Shown here: positions 6,957 through 17,034 of the stretch, piece after piece
Position numbering within the stretch: position 1 is the stretch's first letter
How the letters are laid out: every line of letters begins with the position of its first letter
Origin: Bacteroidota bacterium
GTDB lineage: Bacteria; Bacteroidota; Bacteroidia; Cytophagales; Cyclobacteriaceae
NCBI GenBank assembly: GCA_018267215.1
Contig: JAFDYX010000021.1
Location: 286,935 to 350,934, forward strand
Direction: 5' to 3'
Length of the DNA stretch: 64,000 nucleotides
The notes under the pieces: model-generated
Seen by the model: the letters and a program-made list of their open reading frames with translations, nothing else
Told to the model about the DNA's origin: nothing
Databases searched by the model: none
Made by a program: the position numbers and the translations under genes

Positions 6957-9356
6957 ATGAACAGAACCATTAAAAAAGTAGCCGTACTCGGCTCGGGCAT
7001 CATGGGCTCACGCATTGCCTGCCACTTTGCCAACATCGGCTGTGACGTATTGTTGCTCGACATCGCCCCTAAAGAATTAACGGAAGAGGAAAAGAAAAAG
7101 AACCTCACGCTCGATCATCCTGTCGTAAAAAACAGGATTGTAACCCACGCGTTCGAGGCTACCTTAAAAGCAAACCCGGCTTCGCTTTTTGCCAAAAGCT
7201 TTGCTTCGCGTATCAAGCTCGGAAATTTTACCGATGATATGCCCAAAATCAAATCGAGCGATTGGATCATTGAAGTGGTGGTAGAAAATCTGGAGATCAA
7301 AAAGAAAGTGTACGAAGAAGTAGAAAAGCACAGAACACCGGGCACGCTCATCACCTCCAACACATCGGGCATACCCATTCACCTGATGGCCGCAGGGCGA
7401 AGCGATGATTTTCAAAAACACTTTGCGGGCACACACTTTTTCAACCCGCCCCGCTATCTCAAACTGTTAGAGATAATACCCACACCCCAAACCGACCCGG
7501 AGGTAACAAAATTTTTATTGCATTACGGAGATCTTTTCCTCGGCAAAACCACCGTGCTGTGCAAAGACACACCTGCCTTCATCGGCAACCGTGTAGGCGT
7601 GTGGGGGTTGCTGAAAGTAATTGACTCCATGAAAAAATTTGATCTCAACGTAGATGAAATAGACAAGCTGACCGGCCCGGTAATTGGCAGACCTAAATCT
7701 GCCACATTCAGAACTTCTGATGTGGTTGGCTTAGATACATTGGTGAAGGTGGCCAATAATTTATACGCGGGCTTACCGAATGATGAAGGCCGCGAAATGT
7801 TCAAGCTGCCCGAAGCTGTCAGCAAACTCGATCAAAACAAATGGCTGGGCGACAAAACAGGGCAAGGATTTTATAAAAAGACAAAAGGAGCCAAAGGCGA
7901 AACAGAAATCCTGACACTGGATTTAAAAACATTAGAGTACAAGCCCAAAGCCAAAGTAAAATTTGCTACCCTCGAAACGACCAAAACCATAGACAAACTG
8001 AAAGACCGCTTCAAAGTATTGCTGGCAGGCAAAGACAAGGCCGGTGATTTTTACCGCGATTGCTTTTTCGGATTGTTTCAGTATGCCAGCAACAGGATTC
8101 CTGAAATCAGCGATGAGCTATTTCGCATTGACGATGCTGTTAGTTGTGGGTTTGGTTGGGAGTTGGGTCCGTTCGAAACATGGGATGCCGTAGGTTTGGA
8201 AAAATCCATTCCACAAATGGAGGCAGCCGGTTATAAACCTGCACAGTGGGTGTATGATCTGGTTTCGTCCGGCAACAAATCCTTTTACAAAAGTGAAAAC
8301 GGACAGAAAAAATATTACGACATACCGACCAAAAGTTATCAGTCCATCCCCGGAAGAGAAAGTTTCATCATCCTTGAAAATAAAGGCGATAATATTATCT
8401 GGAAAAATGCCGACTCCAAAATTATTGACCTGGGCGATGGTGTATTAAATTTTTCGTGGCACAGCAAAAGCTACACGCTGGGCAGTGCCGTGATTGAGGG
8501 CATGAACAAATCTTTAGACCTCGCTGAAAAAAATTATCGTGGGCTGGTGATCGGGCATCAGGGCGCAGATTTTTCTTTGGGTGCTAATCTTGGTTTGGTG
8601 TTTATGTATGCCATCGAACAAGATTATGATGAGATAGACTTCATGATCAAAGCTTTTCAAAATACTGTCATGCGCATTCGCTACTCTTCCATCCCGGTAG
8701 CTGTTTGTCCGCAAGGGCGCACGCTGGGGGGCGGTTGCGAAATGACACTCCATGCCGACATTGCACAGGCTGCTGCCGAAACTTATATCGGCTTAGTAGA
8801 AGTAGGTGTGGGGCTGATTCCCGGTGGAGGTGGAACGAAAGAATTTACCAAACGTGTGAGCGATAGTTTTCAGGAAGGTGATGTAGAACTGAATGCACTG
8901 CAAAATGCTTTCATGACCATAGCCACCGCCAAGGTGGCCACCTCGGCCGAAGAAGCCCGCGAGTTGGGCATCTTGAAAAAAGTAGATCGCATATCCATGA
9001 ATCGCGACCGGCAATTGGCCGATGCCAAAGAAGCGGTGATTGAGTTAGCCGATGCGGGTTACACCATGAAGCCTCATGCCAAAAACATAAAAGTACTGGG
9101 GCGCACAGGGCAAGCATTGTTTTTAGCGGGACTGCAAGGTATGCGCATGGGCAATTACATTTCCGACCATGATGTAAAAGTGGCCAAGTGGATTGCCAAC
9201 GTCATGTGTGGTGGCGACCTATCGTATGCGCAGGAAGTAAACGAACAATATTTATTAGACCTGGAGCGCGAAGCTTTCTTATCTCTTACAGGCGAAAAGA
9301 AAACGCTGGAGAGAATCCAGGCGATACTGACAGGTGGTAAACCATTGAGAAATTAG
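6957..9356 (+). CDS. fadN: 3-hydroxyacyl-CoA dehydrogenase/enoyl-CoA hydratase fusion
   Basis: A 799-residue bifunctional beta-oxidation enzyme with the Bacillus FadN domain order, the reverse of E. coli FadB. Dehydrogenase part first: NAD motif LGSGIMGSRIA (about 11-21), then the C-terminal 3HCDH segments. The crotonase part occupies the last third: oxyanion-hole region ADFSLGANLG, then GRTLGGGCEM and GLVEVGVGLIPGGGG with the catalytic Glu. It hydrates enoyl-CoA and oxidises the 3-hydroxyacyl-CoA product. It precedes the thiolase and acyl-CoA dehydrogenase genes, completing one beta-oxidation cycle. Confidence 0.9.
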   Translation: MNRTIKKVAVLGSGIMGSRIACHFANIGCDVLLLDIAPKELTEEEKKKNLTLDHPVVKNRIVTHAFEATLKANPASLFAKSFASRIKLGNFTDDMPKIKSSDWIIEVVVENLEIKKKVYEEVEKHRTPGTLITSNTSGIPIHLMAAGRSDDFQKHFAGTHFFNPPRYLKLLEIIPTPQTDPEVTKFLLHYGDLFLGKTTVLCKDTPAFIGNRVGVWGLLKVIDSMKKFDLNVDEIDKLTGPVIGRPKSATFRTSDVVGLDTLVKVANNLYAGLPNDEGREMFKLPEAVSKLDQNKWLGDKTGQGFYKKTKGAKGETEILTLDLKTLEYKPKAKVKFATLETTKTIDKLKDRFKVLLAGKDKAGDFYRDCFFGLFQYASNRIPEISDELFRIDDAVSCGFGWELGPFETWDAVGLEKSIPQMEAAGYKPAQWVYDLVSSGNKSFYKSENGQKKYYDIPTKSYQSIPGRESFIILENKGDNIIWKNADSKIIDLGDGVLNFSWHSKSYTLGSAVIEGMNKSLDLAEKNYRGLVIGHQGADFSLGANLGLVFMYAIEQDYDEIDFMIKAFQNTVMRIRYSSIPVAVCPQGRTLGGGCEMTLHADIAQAAAETYIGLVEVGVGLIPGGGGTKEFTKRVSDSFQEGDVELNALQNAFMTIATAKVATSAEEARELGILKKVDRISMNRDRQLADAKEAVIELADAGYTMKPHAKNIKVLGRTGQALFLAGLQGMRMGNYISDHDVKVAKWIANVMCGGDLSYAQEVNEQYLLDLEREAFLSLTGEKKTLERIQAILTGGKPLRN

Positions 9357-9368
9357 ACATAAGCAGTG

Positions 9369-9378
9369 AGTATTTAGT
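9369..9378. repeat. Short repeat in fadN-S23 spacer
   Basis: AGTATTTAGT here is the exact reverse complement of ACTAAATACT at 9764-9773 on the other side of the four-helix-bundle gene. A related copy, AGTATTGAGTA, lies at 10962-10972 after the thiolase gene. Confidence 0.45.
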
Positions 9379-9386
9379 ATTGGGAT

Positions 9387-9749
9387 ATGCATAACTATAA
9401 AGAACTGAAAGTTTGGAAAAAATCGGTTGATCTGGCAACTGCTGTATATTCTATTACTTATTCTTTTCCAAAAACTGAGCAATACGGATTAACACAACAA
9501 ATCAGAAGGGCTGTGGTTTCGATTAGCTCGAATATTGCTGAAGGCGCTGGAAGAAAGTACGATAGAGAGTTTTCTCATTTTTTAAGCATTGCATATGGCT
9601 CTCTATGTGAATTGGAAACTCAATTGTTGATTTCTGTCAATCTTGGATTTGTTTCCAATGACGAGATTTCTTCTATAATAAATGAAATCACAGAACTTCA
9701 AAAAATGATTTATACCCTAACAAAAACTATAGAATCAATTACTGTATAA
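9387..9749 (+). CDS. Four-helix-bundle protein (S23 / rRNA intervening-sequence type)
   Basis: A 120-residue protein with family hallmarks: N-terminal YKELKVWKKSVDLA, central TQQIRRAVVSISSNIAEGAG and SHFLSIAYGSLCELETQL. The family (TIGR02436) was first seen inside 23S rRNA intervening sequences but occurs widely as a free-standing gene; the molecular role is unknown and it is not a ribosomal protein. It sits between fadN and the thiolase gene, is visibly more A+T-rich than both, and is flanked by a 10-bp inverted repeat. This suggests late insertion into the operon. Confidence 0.85.
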   Translation: MHNYKELKVWKKSVDLATAVYSITYSFPKTEQYGLTQQIRRAVVSISSNIAEGAGRKYDREFSHFLSIAYGSLCELETQLLISVNLGFVSNDEISSIINEITELQKMIYTLTKTIESITV

Positions 9750-9757
9750 TCTCATTA

Positions 9758-9773
9758 CTCAAGACTAAATACT
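9758..9773. repeat. Short repeat in S23-thiolase spacer
   Basis: CTCAAGACTAAATACT; its first 15 bases match CTCAAGACCAAATAC at 11027-11041 in the thiolase-dehydrogenase spacer at 14 of 15 positions, and its last ten are the inverse of 9369-9378. Confidence 0.45.
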
Positions 9774-9780
9774 TATATTC

Positions 9781-10956
9781 ATGGACGCATACATCGTAGC
9801 AGGTTTTAGAACAGGCGTAGGCAAAGCAAAACGGGGAGGCTTTCGTTTTACACGCCCGGATGATTTGGCCGCAGAAGTCATCAAACATCTGGTAAAATCC
9901 ATCCCGGGTTTAGAAAACAAAATGGTGGACGACCTCATCGTGGGCAATGCCGTACCCGAAGCAGACCAAGGGATGCAGATGGGGAGGATGATTTCGCTAT
10001 TGGCGCTGGGCATAGATAATCCGGGCATGATTGTAAACCGGTATTGCGGCTCGGGCATAGAAACCATTGCTATTGCCAGCCACCGCATCCAAGCCGGACA
10101 AGCAGATGTGATTATTGCAGGCGGCACAGAGTCTATGTCGTTGGTACCTGTAATGGGTTTTAAAACAGCGCTCAACTATGCCATCGCCAAAGACAACCCC
10201 ACCTACTATACCAGCATGGGCTTGACAGCCGAAGAGGTATCGAAGCAATTCAAAATTTCGCGCGAAGCACAAGATCAATTTTCATACGAATCGCACATGA
10301 AGGCGGCTGCCGCCTGGAAGGCAGGAAAATTTAAAGATGAGGTAGTGCCCATCACGGTAAAGGAAGTATATGTGGATGAAAACATGAAAAAGAAAACCCG
10401 CGAGTTTGTTGTAGCCACAGATGAAGGCATTCGGCCGGACACCACCGTAGAGGGGTTGGCAAAATTAAAACCTGTTTTTGCTGCAGGTGGAACGGTAACG
10501 GCCGGCAACTCTTCTCAGACCTCTGATGGTGCTGCTTTTGTAGCCGTGATGAGCGAAAAAATGATGAAGCAACTCAACCTCAAACCTATCGCCAGGCTGG
10601 TTAGCTATGCTACAGCAGGTGTTGACCCGCGCATCATGGGCATTGGCCCGATGGCGGCTGTGCCCAAAGCCTTGAAGATTGCCGGAAAAAAATTAGATGA
10701 TATAGATCTGATCGAACTGAACGAAGCTTTCGCAGCACAGTCGCTAGCTGTTGTAAACGAACTGGGTATAGACCGTAAAAAGCTAAACGTAAATGGCGGA
10801 GCTATTGCCGTGGGTCATGCGCTCGGCTCGACAGGAGCACGTTTGTCTGTGCAAATATTCAACGAGCTGAGACGACAAAAGAAAAAATACGGCATGGTGA
10901 CAGCCTGTGTTGGTGGCGGGCAAGGCGTGGCCGGCATATATGAGTTATTAAATTAA
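9781..10956 (+). CDS. fadA: Acetyl-CoA C-acyltransferase (thiolase)
   Basis: A 391-residue degradative thiolase that cleaves 3-ketoacyl-CoA with CoA to acetyl-CoA and a shortened acyl-CoA. The nucleophile is Cys89 in [13 protein letters not shown]; the second active site is [17 protein letters not shown] with its His, and the third is [10 protein letters not shown] with the catalytic Cys near the C-terminus. Length is normal for the family. It follows fadN in the same operon and is separated from it by the four-helix-bundle gene. Confidence 0.9.
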   Translation: MDAYIVAGFRTGVGKAKRGGFRFTRPDDLAAEVIKHLVKSIPGLENKMVDDLIVGNAVPEADQGMQMGRMISLLALGIDNPGMIVNRYCGSGIETIAIASHRIQAGQADVIIAGGTESMSLVPVMGFKTALNYAIAKDNPTYYTSMGLTAEEVSKQFKISREAQDQFSYESHMKAAAAWKAGKFKDEVVPITVKEVYVDENMKKKTREFVVATDEGIRPDTTVEGLAKLKPVFAAGGTVTAGNSSQTSDGAAFVAVMSEKMMKQLNLKPIARLVSYATAGVDPRIMGIGPMAAVPKALKIAGKKLDDIDLIELNEAFAAQSLAVVNELGIDRKKLNVNGGAIAVGHALGSTGARLSVQIFNELRRQKKKYGMVTACVGGGQGVAGIYELLN

Positions 10957-11026
10957 ATACAAGTATTGAGTAGAGTGTATCGAGACTTCTTTCTGCTCAA
11001 TAAAATAGAATTATGACTAAAATAGT

Positions 11027-11048
11027 CTCAAGACCAAATACTAAATAC
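11027..11048. repeat. Short repeat in thiolase-dehydrogenase spacer
   Basis: CTCAAGACCAAATAC followed by TAAATACG, just before the acyl-CoA dehydrogenase start. It matches 9758-9772 at 14 of 15 bases. A partner AGTATTGAGTA lies at 10962-10972. The 100-bp spacer holds nothing else I recognise. Confidence 0.45.
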
Positions 11049-11056
11049 GCAAGACT

Positions 11057-12859
11057 ATGAGCGCATCAGTAGAATCCAAAAAAGCTATCAAAGGCGGAGA
11101 ATTCCTCATCCGTGAAACACAGGCACAAGATGTTTTTGTACCGGAAGAATTCAATGAAGAACAGCGGATGATCATGCAGCAGTGCAAAGATTTTCTGGCC
11201 AAAGAGGTAACACCCCGCCTCAACGACATTGACTCGATGAAAGACCCTAAGATCATGCCTTCTATCTTAGATAAGGCCGGTGAGTTAGGACTACTGGGTA
11301 CATCTGTCCCACAGGAGTTAGGTGGCTTTGGCATGGACTTTAACACCACTATGCTGGTGGCCGAAGTGATCGGTGCGGGTCATTCGGTGGCCGTTGCGCT
11401 CTCCGCCCACACCGGCATCGGCACGCTGCCCATTTTGTATTACGGCAACGAAGAGCAGAAAAAGAAATACATCCCTAAACTGGCTACCGGAGAATGGAAA
11501 GCATCGTATTGTCTGACCGAGCCCGACTCCGGCTCGGATGCCAACAGCGGAAAAACAAAAGCAGTTTTGACAGCCAACAAAAAACACTATCTGATCAACG
11601 GACAAAAGATGTGGATCACCAACGGTGGCTTTGCCGACATCTTCGTAGTATTTGCCAAAATTGATAACGATAAAAACCTCAGCGCCTTTATCGTAGAAAA
11701 AACTTTTGGCGGCATCACCATGAATGAGGAAGAAAAAAAGATGGGCATCAAGGGTTCTTCCACTCGTCAGATTTTTTTCAACGATTGTAAAGTGCCGGCA
11801 GAAAATCTGCTAAGCGAACGCGAAAATGGATTTAAGATCGCAGTAAACATTTTAAACATCGGGCGGATTAAACTTGGTATTGCCGCTATTGGCGGCTCCA
11901 AGGCTACCGTCAGCCAAGCTGTAAAATATGCCAAAGAGCGCAAACAATTTGGCACACCGTTAGCCACTTTCGGGGCAATCAAATACAAACTGGCAGAGAT
12001 GACCACAAAAATTTTTGCCAGCGAATCCGCTCACTATCGAGCCTCTCAAAACATTGACGACACCTACCGTGCGCTAACAGCTACCGGCCTCGATTCGGCA
12101 AAAGCCAGACTAAAATCTTTAGAAGAATTTGCTATCGAGTGTGCCATCTTAAAAGTACATGGCTCAGAAGTACTCGATTATGTTACGGACGAGGGCGTGC
12201 AAATTTATGGTGGGATGGGTTTTTCGGCCGAAGGGCCGATGGATCGCGCTTACCGCGATGCCCGCATCAACCGCATCTTTGAGGGCACAAACGAAATCAA
12301 CCGCCTGCTCACCATAGATATGCTGATGAAGCGCGCGATGAAAGGTACAATTGATTTGATGACACCGGCCATGGCCGTGCAAAAAGAACTGATGTCTATT
12401 CCTGATTTTGGTGCAAGTGAAGAAGAAGGTGTTTTTGTAAAAGAGAAAAAAGTATTGGCCAACCTAAAAAAAGCAGGACTGGTAATAGCGGGGGCAGCCG
12501 TTCAAAAATTTATGATGAAGTTGTCGGAAGAGCAGGAAGTAATTATGAGCCTGGCCGATATGCTCATTGAAATTTATGTGGCCGAGTCGGTATTGTTGCG
12601 GGTAGAAAAACTTATTGGCCAGCAGGGAGAAAAAGCTTGTTCCATACAAAAAGAAATGGCACTGATCTACCTGCACGAAGCCGTAGAAAAAACAGCCTAC
12701 TCCGGCAAACAGGCAGTCTATGCTTTTGCCGAAGGAGATGAATTGCGCCTGATGATGCTTGGGCTGAAACGCTTTACTAAAATTGATCCTTATAACTTAA
12801 AAGAGGCCAGAAGAAAAGTGGCTAACTATGTTATCGAGAAAGGAGAATATCCGTTTTAA
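11057..12859 (+). CDS. Acyl-CoA dehydrogenase, long form (VLCAD-like)
   Basis: A 600-residue FAD enzyme that introduces the trans-2 double bond into acyl-CoA, the first step of beta-oxidation. The ACAD core covers about residues 30-430: signature CLTEPDSGSDANS for FAD/substrate binding, the middle beta domain, and FEGTNEINRLL near 405 containing the Glu that acts as base in VLCAD. A C-terminal extension of about 170 residues, as in VLCAD/ACAD9, adds helices. It is the last gene of the fad operon and is followed by a terminator. Confidence 0.9.
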   Translation: MSASVESKKAIKGGEFLIRETQAQDVFVPEEFNEEQRMIMQQCKDFLAKEVTPRLNDIDSMKDPKIMPSILDKAGELGLLGTSVPQELGGFGMDFNTTMLVAEVIGAGHSVAVALSAHTGIGTLPILYYGNEEQKKKYIPKLATGEWKASYCLTEPDSGSDANSGKTKAVLTANKKHYLINGQKMWITNGGFADIFVVFAKIDNDKNLSAFIVEKTFGGITMNEEEKKMGIKGSSTRQIFFNDCKVPAENLLSERENGFKIAVNILNIGRIKLGIAAIGGSKATVSQAVKYAKERKQFGTPLATFGAIKYKLAEMTTKIFASESAHYRASQNIDDTYRALTATGLDSAKARLKSLEEFAIECAILKVHGSEVLDYVTDEGVQIYGGMGFSAEGPMDRAYRDARINRIFEGTNEINRLLTIDMLMKRAMKGTIDLMTPAMAVQKELMSIPDFGASEEEGVFVKEKKVLANLKKAGLVIAGAAVQKFMMKLSEEQEVIMSLADMLIEIYVAESVLLRVEKLIGQQGEKACSIQKEMALIYLHEAVEKTAYSGKQAVYAFAEGDELRLMMLGLKRFTKIDPYNLKEARRKVANYVIEKGEYPF

Positions 12860-12877
12860 TGGTACCTCATCAAAAAT

Positions 12878-12904
12878 AAAAGCCCGGTTAATCCGGGTTT
12901 TTTT
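12878..12904 (+). terminator. Terminator of the fad operon
   Basis: CCCGG (12883-12887) and CCGGG (12893-12897) pair around loop TTAAT, extended by A-T/G-U pairs and a 7-T tail. It separates the fad operon from the convergent GH3-like gene. Confidence 0.85.
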
Positions 12905-12957
12905 ATCTTCTTGATACCATTGAGTTAATGGCTACAGATTCTATCGCGTGCTAAATT

Positions 12958-14481
12958 TTACAAAGAAACAGGCATCGTTAATATTTCATCCACATACTCG
13001 CGAGAGTTACTCAGCCGCGGCACTTTATTTTGGCCTCCCAACTTTCCGCGCCTCTTCATCCAGTTATAAAATGTGCCTTCGGGCACGTTGTGTACCTTCG
13101 GTGCAACCAAAGCTATGTTGTGCGCACGTTTGGCATCATAATCTGAATTAACCTTGCGGAGCATTTCATCCAGTGCCTGCGTAAACCTGTCCATACTCTC
13201 GGGTTGCTTTTTAAATTCTACTATCCACTCGTGGCCTCCGCGTTTAGACTTTTCAAAATAGATGGGAGCTGCCGTGTAGTTGTCAATCACCGCGTTGGTT
13301 TGCTCGCAAGCAAAAGATATGGCCGTGTCGGCATTTTCTATGATGATCTCTTCCCCAAAAGCATTGATAAAATGTTTGGTGCGCCCCGATATTTTGATAC
13401 GATAGGGGGAAAGGCTCGTAAACCTCACTGTATCGCCAATATTATATCGCCATAAGCCCGCGTTGGTGGAAATAACCATCGCATAATTTTTCTCCAGCTC
13501 TACTTCCGCTAAGCTAATGGCATCCGGATATTCTTTTCCCCACTCTTCCATCGGGATAAATTCATAGAACACACCATAGTCGAGCATGAGCAAAAGTTCG
13601 TCTGAGTCTTTTTGGTCTTGAATACCAAAAAATCCTTCGCTGGCATTGTATGTTTCCCAATAGCGCATCTGGTCTGATGGGATGATAGAACGGAATAAAT
13701 TTTTATAGGGCTTGAAAGCAACAGCTCCATGAAAAAATACTTCCAGGTTAGGCCATACTTCGAGTATGTTGTTTTTCTTTTCCAGCTCAATCATACGCTG
13801 CAACAAAAGAACTGTCCAAGTGGGCACGCCAGAAATATGAGTTACGTTTACTTTGGAAGTGCCCGTGGCAATTTTATCAATTTTTTCTTCCCAGTTGCTC
13901 ATCAGGGCAACTTCTAAGCTGGGTGTGCGGATAAACTCTGCCCACGGTGGCAGGTTTTGCATAATCACAGCCGATACATCACCATAGTGCGAAGTGGCTG
14001 TCGGGTCAAATTCATTCACCTGATAACTGCCGCCAACGGCCAAACCCTTGCCGTCAAAAATTTTTGTGTCCGGATAATTGTTGACATAAATGGAGAGGAG
14101 GTCTTTTCCGCCTTTAAAATGGCTCTCTTCCAAAGCCTCTGCCGAAACCGGAATGAACTTGCTCCGGGCATTGGTGGTGCCGCTGGATTTGGCAAACCAT
14201 TTGATTTCGGTAGGCCATAAAATATTTTGCTCTCCGCGCATCAGCCGGTTGATGTATGGGAAAAGCTGTTCGTATGTATGAACGGGTACATGCTTTTTAA
14301 AATCTTCGTAGTTCACGATGTCTGCAAACGAATAGCGAGCGCCAAATTCAGTAAAGGCAGCTGTGGACAACAACCGTTTGAGCATCTCCTCCTGAACTTC
14401 GTGAGGGTATTTAATGAAAAGCTCAATCTGGTGAATCCGCTTTTTCATCACCCAGGTGAGTATGGAGTTAAGTATTTGCAT
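12958..14481 (-). CDS. GH3-like acyl-adenylate/amido synthetase
   Basis: A 507-residue member of the GH3 superfamily, best known from plants, where members adenylate jasmonate or auxin and conjugate it to amino acids. ATP-binding motif AKSSGTTNARSKFIPVS (about residues 93-109) and the later YNASEGFFG and GLWRYNIGDTVRF segments match the family. Bacterial members are common in Bacteroidota but their substrates are unestablished. It is transcribed on the same strand as lptB, 75 nt upstream, and ends facing the fad operon terminator. No signal peptide; cytoplasmic. Confidence 0.85.
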   Translation of the reverse strand: MQILNSILTWVMKKRIHQIELFIKYPHEVQEEMLKRLLSTAAFTEFGARYSFADIVNYEDFKKHVPVHTYEQLFPYINRLMRGEQNILWPTEIKWFAKSSGTTNARSKFIPVSAEALEESHFKGGKDLLSIYVNNYPDTKIFDGKGLAVGGSYQVNEFDPTATSHYGDVSAVIMQNLPPWAEFIRTPSLEVALMSNWEEKIDKIATGTSKVNVTHISGVPTWTVLLLQRMIELEKKNNILEVWPNLEVFFHGAVAFKPYKNLFRSIIPSDQMRYWETYNASEGFFGIQDQKDSDELLLMLDYGVFYEFIPMEEWGKEYPDAISLAEVELEKNYAMVISTNAGLWRYNIGDTVRFTSLSPYRIKISGRTKHFINAFGEEIIIENADTAISFACEQTNAVIDNYTAAPIYFEKSKRGGHEWIVEFKKQPESMDRFTQALDEMLRKVNSDYDAKRAHNIALVAPKVHNVPEGTFYNWMKRRGKLGGQNKVPRLSNSREYVDEILTMPVSL

Positions 14482-14556
14482 AATACAACCTCAAAAGTAA
14501 GGCTGTGTGAGGGCAATCACCAAACTGAAAAAGTTAGAAATAAGAGAAAAAAGTAC

Positions 14557-15303
14557 TCAGGTCGGCTCTTCTACTTTTGCTCTGCGCAACTGGAAATTTT
14601 GGCCGAGGTAAACTTTGCGCACCAGTGGGTCATCGGCCAGCTCTTGGGCGGTGCCGGCTTTGAACAGTTTCCCTTCCACCATCAGATAGGCCCGGTCGGT
14701 GATGGCCAGTGTTTCATCTACGTTATGGTCGCTGATGAGGATGCCGATATTCTTTTTTTTGAGTCGTGCTACGATGCCTTGAATTTCCTCTACGGCTATC
14801 GGGTCAACCCCTGCAAAAGGCTCGTCCAGTAATACAAACTTGGGGTCAACTGCTAAGGCTCGGGCTATTTCTGTTCTTCTCCTTTCGCCACCCGATAGCA
14901 CCATCCCTAAATTTTTGCGCACATGGGTAAGGCTAAATTCCTCCAACAGTTTCTCTACTTTTTCTCTTCTTTCTCTTTTAGGAATACCTCGCATTTCGAG
15001 CGGGGCCATGATATTTTCTTCTACACTTAATTTTCTAAATACCGATGCTTCTTGTGCCAGATAGCCTATACCTCGCTTCGCGCGCTGGTACATGGGCAAA
15101 CTGGTTACGTTTTCGGTATCTAAAAAAATGTTGCCTTCATTCGGTTTGATTAGCCCCACGATCATATAAAAACTGGTGGTTTTGCCGGCACCGTTCGGCC
15201 CCAGCAGCCCTACTATTTCGCCCTGCTCCACCTTCACGGAAACATTGTTCACTACGGTGCGCTTCTTATATTTTTTAACAAGATTTTCTGCTTGCAGAAT
15301 CAT
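14557..15303 (-). CDS. lptB: LPS export ABC transporter ATPase LptB
   Basis: A 248-residue ABC ATPase. Walker A GPNGAGKT at 35-42, signature [15 protein letters not shown], Walker [15 protein letters not shown] and the H-loop ISDHN are all intact. The LSGGERRR signature and PFAGVDP are specific for LptB, which powers LptFG to extract lipopolysaccharide from the inner membrane. The partner genes lptF, lptG and lptC are not in this window. It lies 29 nt downstream of recJ on the same strand and is probably co-transcribed with it. Confidence 0.9.
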   Translation of the reverse strand: MILQAENLVKKYKKRTVVNNVSVKVEQGEIVGLLGPNGAGKTTSFYMIVGLIKPNEGNIFLDTENVTSLPMYQRAKRGIGYLAQEASVFRKLSVEENIMAPLEMRGIPKRERREKVEKLLEEFSLTHVRKNLGMVLSGGERRRTEIARALAVDPKFVLLDEPFAGVDPIAVEEIQGIVARLKKKNIGILISDHNVDETLAITDRAYLMVEGKLFKAGTAQELADDPLVRKVYLGQNFQLRRAKVEEPT

Positions 15304-15332
15304 GTGCTTGGTTTACGTTGTCGTAATTTTAT

Positions 15333-17033
15333 TTAATCAAATTTAATGTCTTTCGTGCGTAGTTGAACTGATGTAATTCCGTTATACTGGTTTTCTTCTA
15401 TGCTAAATGCCATCCTAAAAGTGTCGCCTGCGGCCAGCCTTTGGTAATGTTGAACCTGATCAAAACCCACCACCTGAAAAATCGAATCATTCCCTTTTTG
15501 TCCAACCAAAAAGCGCACGTGTTTATCTTTAAAAGAAGACAAAGAATTTACCACTTGCAAATTTCTTGCCTCAAATACCGGCTTCTGATTTTCCGGGCCG
15601 AAAGGTGCCATTTGTTTAACTATTGCGATGAACTTGGGTGTTATGGTTTCGAGCGAGATGGTTAAATCTATTTCTATCAAGGGTACCTGCATTTCGTCTG
15701 TTATAGAAGATGACACAACTTCTTCAAATTTTTTTTGAAAAGCCAAAACATTTTGTCTCTCCAATGTAAGTCCGGCCGCATATTTATGGCCACCATATTT
15801 TTCTAAAAATTCGCTGCAACTCTCCAATGCCTGATATAAATCGAAGTCCTTTACGCTGCGTGCTGAGCCGGTTATTTTATCATTTGATTGTGTCAGGATT
15901 ACTGTAGGCCGGTGATATTTTTCAACACAACGGGCGGCCACAATACCGATAACGCCTTTGTGCCAGGTGTCTTTAAACAGCACAGTAGATTTGGCGTTGC
16001 GCAAAGTTTCGTTTTGTTCTATCATGGCAATTGCCTCTTCTGTGATGGAGAGGTCATACTCTCTGCGCAAATCATTTTTGGTATTAATTTTTTCCGCCAG
16101 ATCATTTGCTTCTGCCTCTGTTTGAGAGATGAGCAATTCCACAGCTGCGCGGGCATGTGCCACCCGGCCGGCCGCATTGATGCGCGGGCCGAGCGTAAAG
16201 ACAACGGCAGAAATATCCATGTCATTTTTAATGGCTGCTATTTCCTTTAATGCTTTTAACCCCGGCCGTGGGTTTTGATTTAGCTTTTGTAACCCGAAAT
16301 AGGCCAGCACGCGGTTCTCTCCTGTGATGGGCACGATATCCGAGGCTATACTGACAGCCACCAGATCGAGAAACTCATACACTTCGTTTTCATCGCGAAA
16401 TCTTCTGGCAAAAGCCTGAAGTAATTTAAACCCAAGTCCGCAACCGCTCAGTTCGTTAAACGGATACTGACAATCTTTTCGTTTCGGGTCGAGCACGGCC
16501 ACGGCCTGAGGTATATCTCCTCCGGGCAAATGATGGTCGCAGATAATAAAATCTATTCCTTTATGCGAGGCCAGCGTTACCATATCAGCCGCCTTGATCC
16601 CCAAGTCGAGTGCGATGATCAGCGTGCATCCGTTTTCTTCGGCCCACATAATCCCAGCAGGCGAAACACCATATCCTTCGGAGTAACGGTCGGGGATATA
16701 AAAATGACAATGCGGATAAAAGCTTTTCAAATAACGATATACCATGCTGACGGCTGTGGTTCCATCTACATCATAATCGCCATAGACCAATATTTTTTCA
16801 TCATCGTCAATTGCCTTTTTCAGACGGGTTACAGCCAACTCCATATCTTTCATCAGAAATGGGTCGTGCAAGTGGCTGAGCGAAGGGCGGAAGAAATTTT
16901 TTGCTGTCTCAAAATCGCGATGACCTCGTTGCCACAATAACGTGGTAAGCTGCGAATTGATATTTAAAGTCTTACCCAGTTCTTGTATCTCTTCGGCTGC
17001 TGGCAATGAGTGATAAAGCCATCGCTTCTCCAT
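15333..17033 (-). CDS. recJ: Single-stranded-DNA-specific exonuclease RecJ
   Basis: A 566-residue DHH-family 5'-3' exonuclease for recombination and mismatch repair. The N-terminal DHH domain shows VYGDYDVDGTTAVSM (near 80), LDLG and CDHHLPG (near 168); the C-terminal DHHA1 domain contains GSARS, then an OB fold. ATG at 17033 (MEKRWLYHS) is preferred because it lies one base after the stop of the upstream glycine-rich gene; a longer frame to 17117 would overlap that gene. Translational coupling with the upstream gene is likely. Confidence 0.9.
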   Translation of the reverse strand: MEKRWLYHSLPAAEEIQELGKTLNINSQLTTLLWQRGHRDFETAKNFFRPSLSHLHDPFLMKDMELAVTRLKKAIDDDEKILVYGDYDVDGTTAVSMVYRYLKSFYPHCHFYIPDRYSEGYGVSPAGIMWAEENGCTLIIALDLGIKAADMVTLASHKGIDFIICDHHLPGGDIPQAVAVLDPKRKDCQYPFNELSGCGLGFKLLQAFARRFRDENEVYEFLDLVAVSIASDIVPITGENRVLAYFGLQKLNQNPRPGLKALKEIAAIKNDMDISAVVFTLGPRINAAGRVAHARAAVELLISQTEAEANDLAEKINTKNDLRREYDLSITEEAIAMIEQNETLRNAKSTVLFKDTWHKGVIGIVAARCVEKYHRPTVILTQSNDKITGSARSVKDFDLYQALESCSEFLEKYGGHKYAAGLTLERQNVLAFQKKFEEVVSSSITDEMQVPLIEIDLTISLETITPKFIAIVKQMAPFGPENQKPVFEARNLQVVNSLSSFKDKHVRFLVGQKGNDSIFQVVGFDQVQHYQRLAAGDTFRMAFSIEENQYNGITSVQLRTKDIKFD

Positions 17034-17034
17034 C

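Noticed and set aside
9387-9749. Ribosomal protein S23 annotation
   Set aside because: The family name is historical; the gene is a free-standing four-helix-bundle protein and no rRNA is nearby.
14227-14832. A 201-codon plus-strand frame across the GH3-lptB junction
   Set aside because: It is antisense to two well-supported genes and its composition is non-protein-like.
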